From Angelakisella sp. (GTDB lineage: Bacteria > Bacillota > Clostridia > Oscillospirales > Ruminococcaceae), in the NCBI GenBank assembly GCA_013316495.1, contig WSMP01000073.1:1-8136 (forward strand): 8,136 bases of DNA. Reading direction: 5' to 3'. The notes beneath the pieces were generated by a model. It had not been told where the DNA came from, searched no databases, and saw only the letters and a list, made by a program, of their open reading frames with translations. A program made the position numbers and the translations under genes. Below are positions 7,216-8,136 of the stretch, piece after piece; position 1 is the first letter of the stretch; each line of letters starts with the position of its first letter.

Positions 7216-7244
7216 ATTTTACCACTTTTTCAAGGGATACGCAA
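7216..7244 (-). promoter_or_regulatory. Sigma-A-type promoter of the recJ-rel-dtd-MBL-hemZ operon
   Basis: On the minus strand: -35 TTGCGT (7244-7239), a 17-nt spacer, and -10 TAAAAT (7221-7216) preceded by TGG, giving an extended -10 element. Expected transcription start is near 7209, leaving a leader of about 40 nt before recJ. No operator or riboswitch-like structure is seen in that leader. Confidence 0.7.
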
Positions 7245-7255
7245 GAACGTAGCGC

Positions 7256-7403
7256 CTAACTTTCCAGCAGTTTCATCAGGTCTCCCACTGTCACATCCAT
7301 TCTTACAGAAACCTCCTCTAGGGTCATCCCGGTATTCAAAAACCGTCACATCCTCCAAAGGCTCGACGCTGGGCTGCTGCGGCTCCACGATTACTGGCGC
7401 CAT
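7256..7403 (-). pseudogene. Small 48-codon gene with a one-base frameshift, function unknown
   Basis: An ATG at 7403 opens a frame beginning MAPVIVEPQQPSVEPLEDVT, with GAGGG four nt upstream. At a run of five T (7338-7342, written as A on the plus strand) the sense-looking reading moves by one base. With four T it continues VLNTGMTLEEVSVRMDVTVG and DLMKLLES to a TAG at 7256. The span is 148 nt, exactly one base over 49 codons. As written, the first frame instead continues to a TGA at 7230 with a low-complexity, unprotein-like tail. The second half looks like a short amphipathic helical or HTH-like module; I do not recognise the family. The ATG overlaps the last 13 nt of the upstream UDG-like gene, suggesting coupling. 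A shorter in-frame reading (23 codons from an ATG at 7324) is possible but lacks a well-spaced start signal. Confidence 0.45.
7338..7342 (-). repeat. T5 run at the small-gene frame break
   Basis: Five T on the coding strand in ACGGTTTTTGAA. Four T would join the two halves of the 48-codon gene in one frame. It is a second one-base excess in a homopolymer within this window. Confidence 0.5.
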
Positions 7404-8050
7404 AGTCCCTCTGTCTTCTGTATTTCCCTCACCGCGTCGAGCAGTCCATAGTGCAAAAGGCAATGGAGGACGTGCGCCCCTGGATGATAGAATTCGATGA
7501 TCGCTGTACCTCCCCACACATAATACCAGATGCCGCGGGAGGTGCATTTCCATTCCTTGCCTGGCAAGAAAATATCCGCAAAAATCTGGGCGGTTCCACA
7601 GCATATAATAATTTGCGGTTTATACAGCTCCAGCTGATGCTGGAGAAAATTCCGGTTTTCCTTTGCAGCCTCGTAGATCACCTTTCTATCAGAAGAGCCG
7701 CCGCCGGAGGTCTTTTTCAAATTAACAACGCCTATTTTTTTCAGCATCTTTTCTCTACGCGTTTCTTCCTCCCTCATCCAATACTCATTCCAGTCTTTTT
7801 CCTCCTCAAGGGAAAGGATTCCCTCGGTCCACCGGGCAATGGGATTCCAGGCTGTTGCGCACCCAGCCTCCTCCCGGAGAAATTCCCGAAGACTCCAAGC
7901 GCTGCCGCCATTTACCTCCTTCATAAGGTACACAATTTTTATTTTAGCGCTCAAATATTCTGCTTCGTCTACAATGCCATCCTCAACCGTGTCTGGGTTT
8001 ACAGCCTTGAGCGCTGCAAAAAGTTCTTCTTCTGCTTCACGTATACTCAT
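7391..8050 (-). CDS. Uracil-DNA-glycosylase-superfamily-like protein of unknown function
   Basis: A complete 219-residue protein with no signal peptide or membrane segment. Features resembling the UDG fold: a first core strand KIKIVYLMKEVNG (36-48), then WSLREFL (52-58) and WNPIARWTEG (68-77), IGVVNLKKTSGGGSSD (106-121), a strand KPQIIICCGT (144-153), and a late FYHPGAH (187-193) in the position of the UDG HP motif. This pattern occurs in uncharacterised UDG-like proteins; glycosylase activity is not shown and the usual GQDPYH-type water-activating motif is absent. Start choice: the ATG at 8050 lies 20 nt after the upstream TGA, with GAGGGAG ahead of it. An in-frame TTG at 8074 overlapping that TGA would add 8 residues but lacks a ribosome binding site. 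The gene is AT-rich (44% GC over 7561-7740) compared with neighbours, hinting at acquisition from elsewhere. Confidence 0.75.
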   Translation of the reverse strand: MSIREAEEELFAALKAVNPDTVEDGIVDEAEYLSAKIKIVYLMKEVNGGSAWSLREFLREEAGCATAWNPIARWTEGILSLEEEKDWNEYWMREEETRREKMLKKIGVVNLKKTSGGGSSDRKVIYEAAKENRNFLQHQLELYKPQIIICCGTAQIFADIFLPGKEWKCTSRGIWYYVWGGTAIIEFYHPGAHVLHCLLHYGLLDAVREIQKTEGLWRQ

Positions 8051-8070
8051 ATTCTCGTCTTCTCCCTCTG

Positions 8071-8136
8071 TCAATCCATCGGAGCATAGCTCTCGATGAT
8101 CTTCTCCGCCACCCGCAGGCCATCCACAGCGGCGCT
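8071..8136 (-). CDS. C-terminal end of an upstream gene (runs off the right edge)
   Basis: The last 21 codons before a TGA at 8073-8071 read SAAVDGLRVAEKIIESYAPM plus Asp. The frame is open to the edge and its GC-rich codons match the housekeeping genes rather than the adjacent AT-rich gene. The DGLRVAEKIIESY pattern recalls the final helix of Gfo/Idh/MocA-type NAD(P)-dependent sugar or inositol dehydrogenases, but 21 residues are too few to be sure. Confidence 0.5.
   Translation of the reverse strand, partial: SAAVDGLRVAEKIIESYAPMD

Noticed and set aside
8048..8074. TTG at 8074 as the start of the UDG-like gene (TTGA overlap with the upstream stop)
   Set aside because: No Shine-Dalgarno in front of it, and the eight added residues look like translated ribosome-binding sequence; the ATG at 8050 has GAGGGAG upstream.
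1..8136. CRISPR array, tRNA/rRNA genes, insertion sequences, attachment sites
   Set aside because: No regularly spaced repeats, no tRNA-like cloverleaf, no transposase or integrase motifs, and no terminal inverted repeats were seen on reading both strands.

Overview
The window reads as a chromosomal segment of a fairly GC-rich, Gram-positive anaerobe of the class Clostridia, most likely Oscillospiraceae-like. This is inferred from strong AGGAGG-type ribosome binding sites, a HemZ-type radical-SAM protein, a single long bifunctional Rel, and the order recJ-rel-dtd-MBL-hemZ. No sequence search was possible. Every gene I can support lies on the minus strand, so transcription runs from high to low coordinates.

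At the right edge (8136 to about 7256) is the last 21 codons of an upstream gene. It is followed by a uracil-DNA-glycosylase-like gene of unknown role and a 48-codon gene that overlaps its 3' end and is frameshifted by one extra base. This stretch is clearly more AT-rich than the rest: 44% GC hand-counted over 7561-7740, against 63% over 6601-6780 in recJ. A good sigma-A-type promoter (7216-7244) then starts the main operon.

The operon (about 7170 to 342) is tightly packed: recJ (ssDNA exonuclease), relA/rel ((p)ppGpp synthetase/hydrolase), dtd (D-aminoacyl-tRNA deacylase), a glyoxalase-II-like metallo-beta-lactamase hydrolase and hemZ (radical-SAM, coproporphyrinogen-oxidase-like). Gaps are 44 nt or less, and several genes overlap by 4-10 nt. 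The genes link DNA repair, the stringent response, tRNA proofreading and porphyrin or redox metabolism. This is a known conserved housekeeping neighbourhood, not a new system.

The left edge holds the 5' part of a small charged helical protein with its own strong ribosome binding site and possible promoter.

The most notable observation is that recJ is broken at a run of nine G residues; removing one G restores a 680-codon RecJ. The small gene next to it shows the same kind of lesion at a run of five T residues. These are either homopolymer sequencing errors, real inactivating or slippage-prone sites, or sites rescued during expression. I found no CRISPR array, RNA gene, transposon or other clear mobile element.
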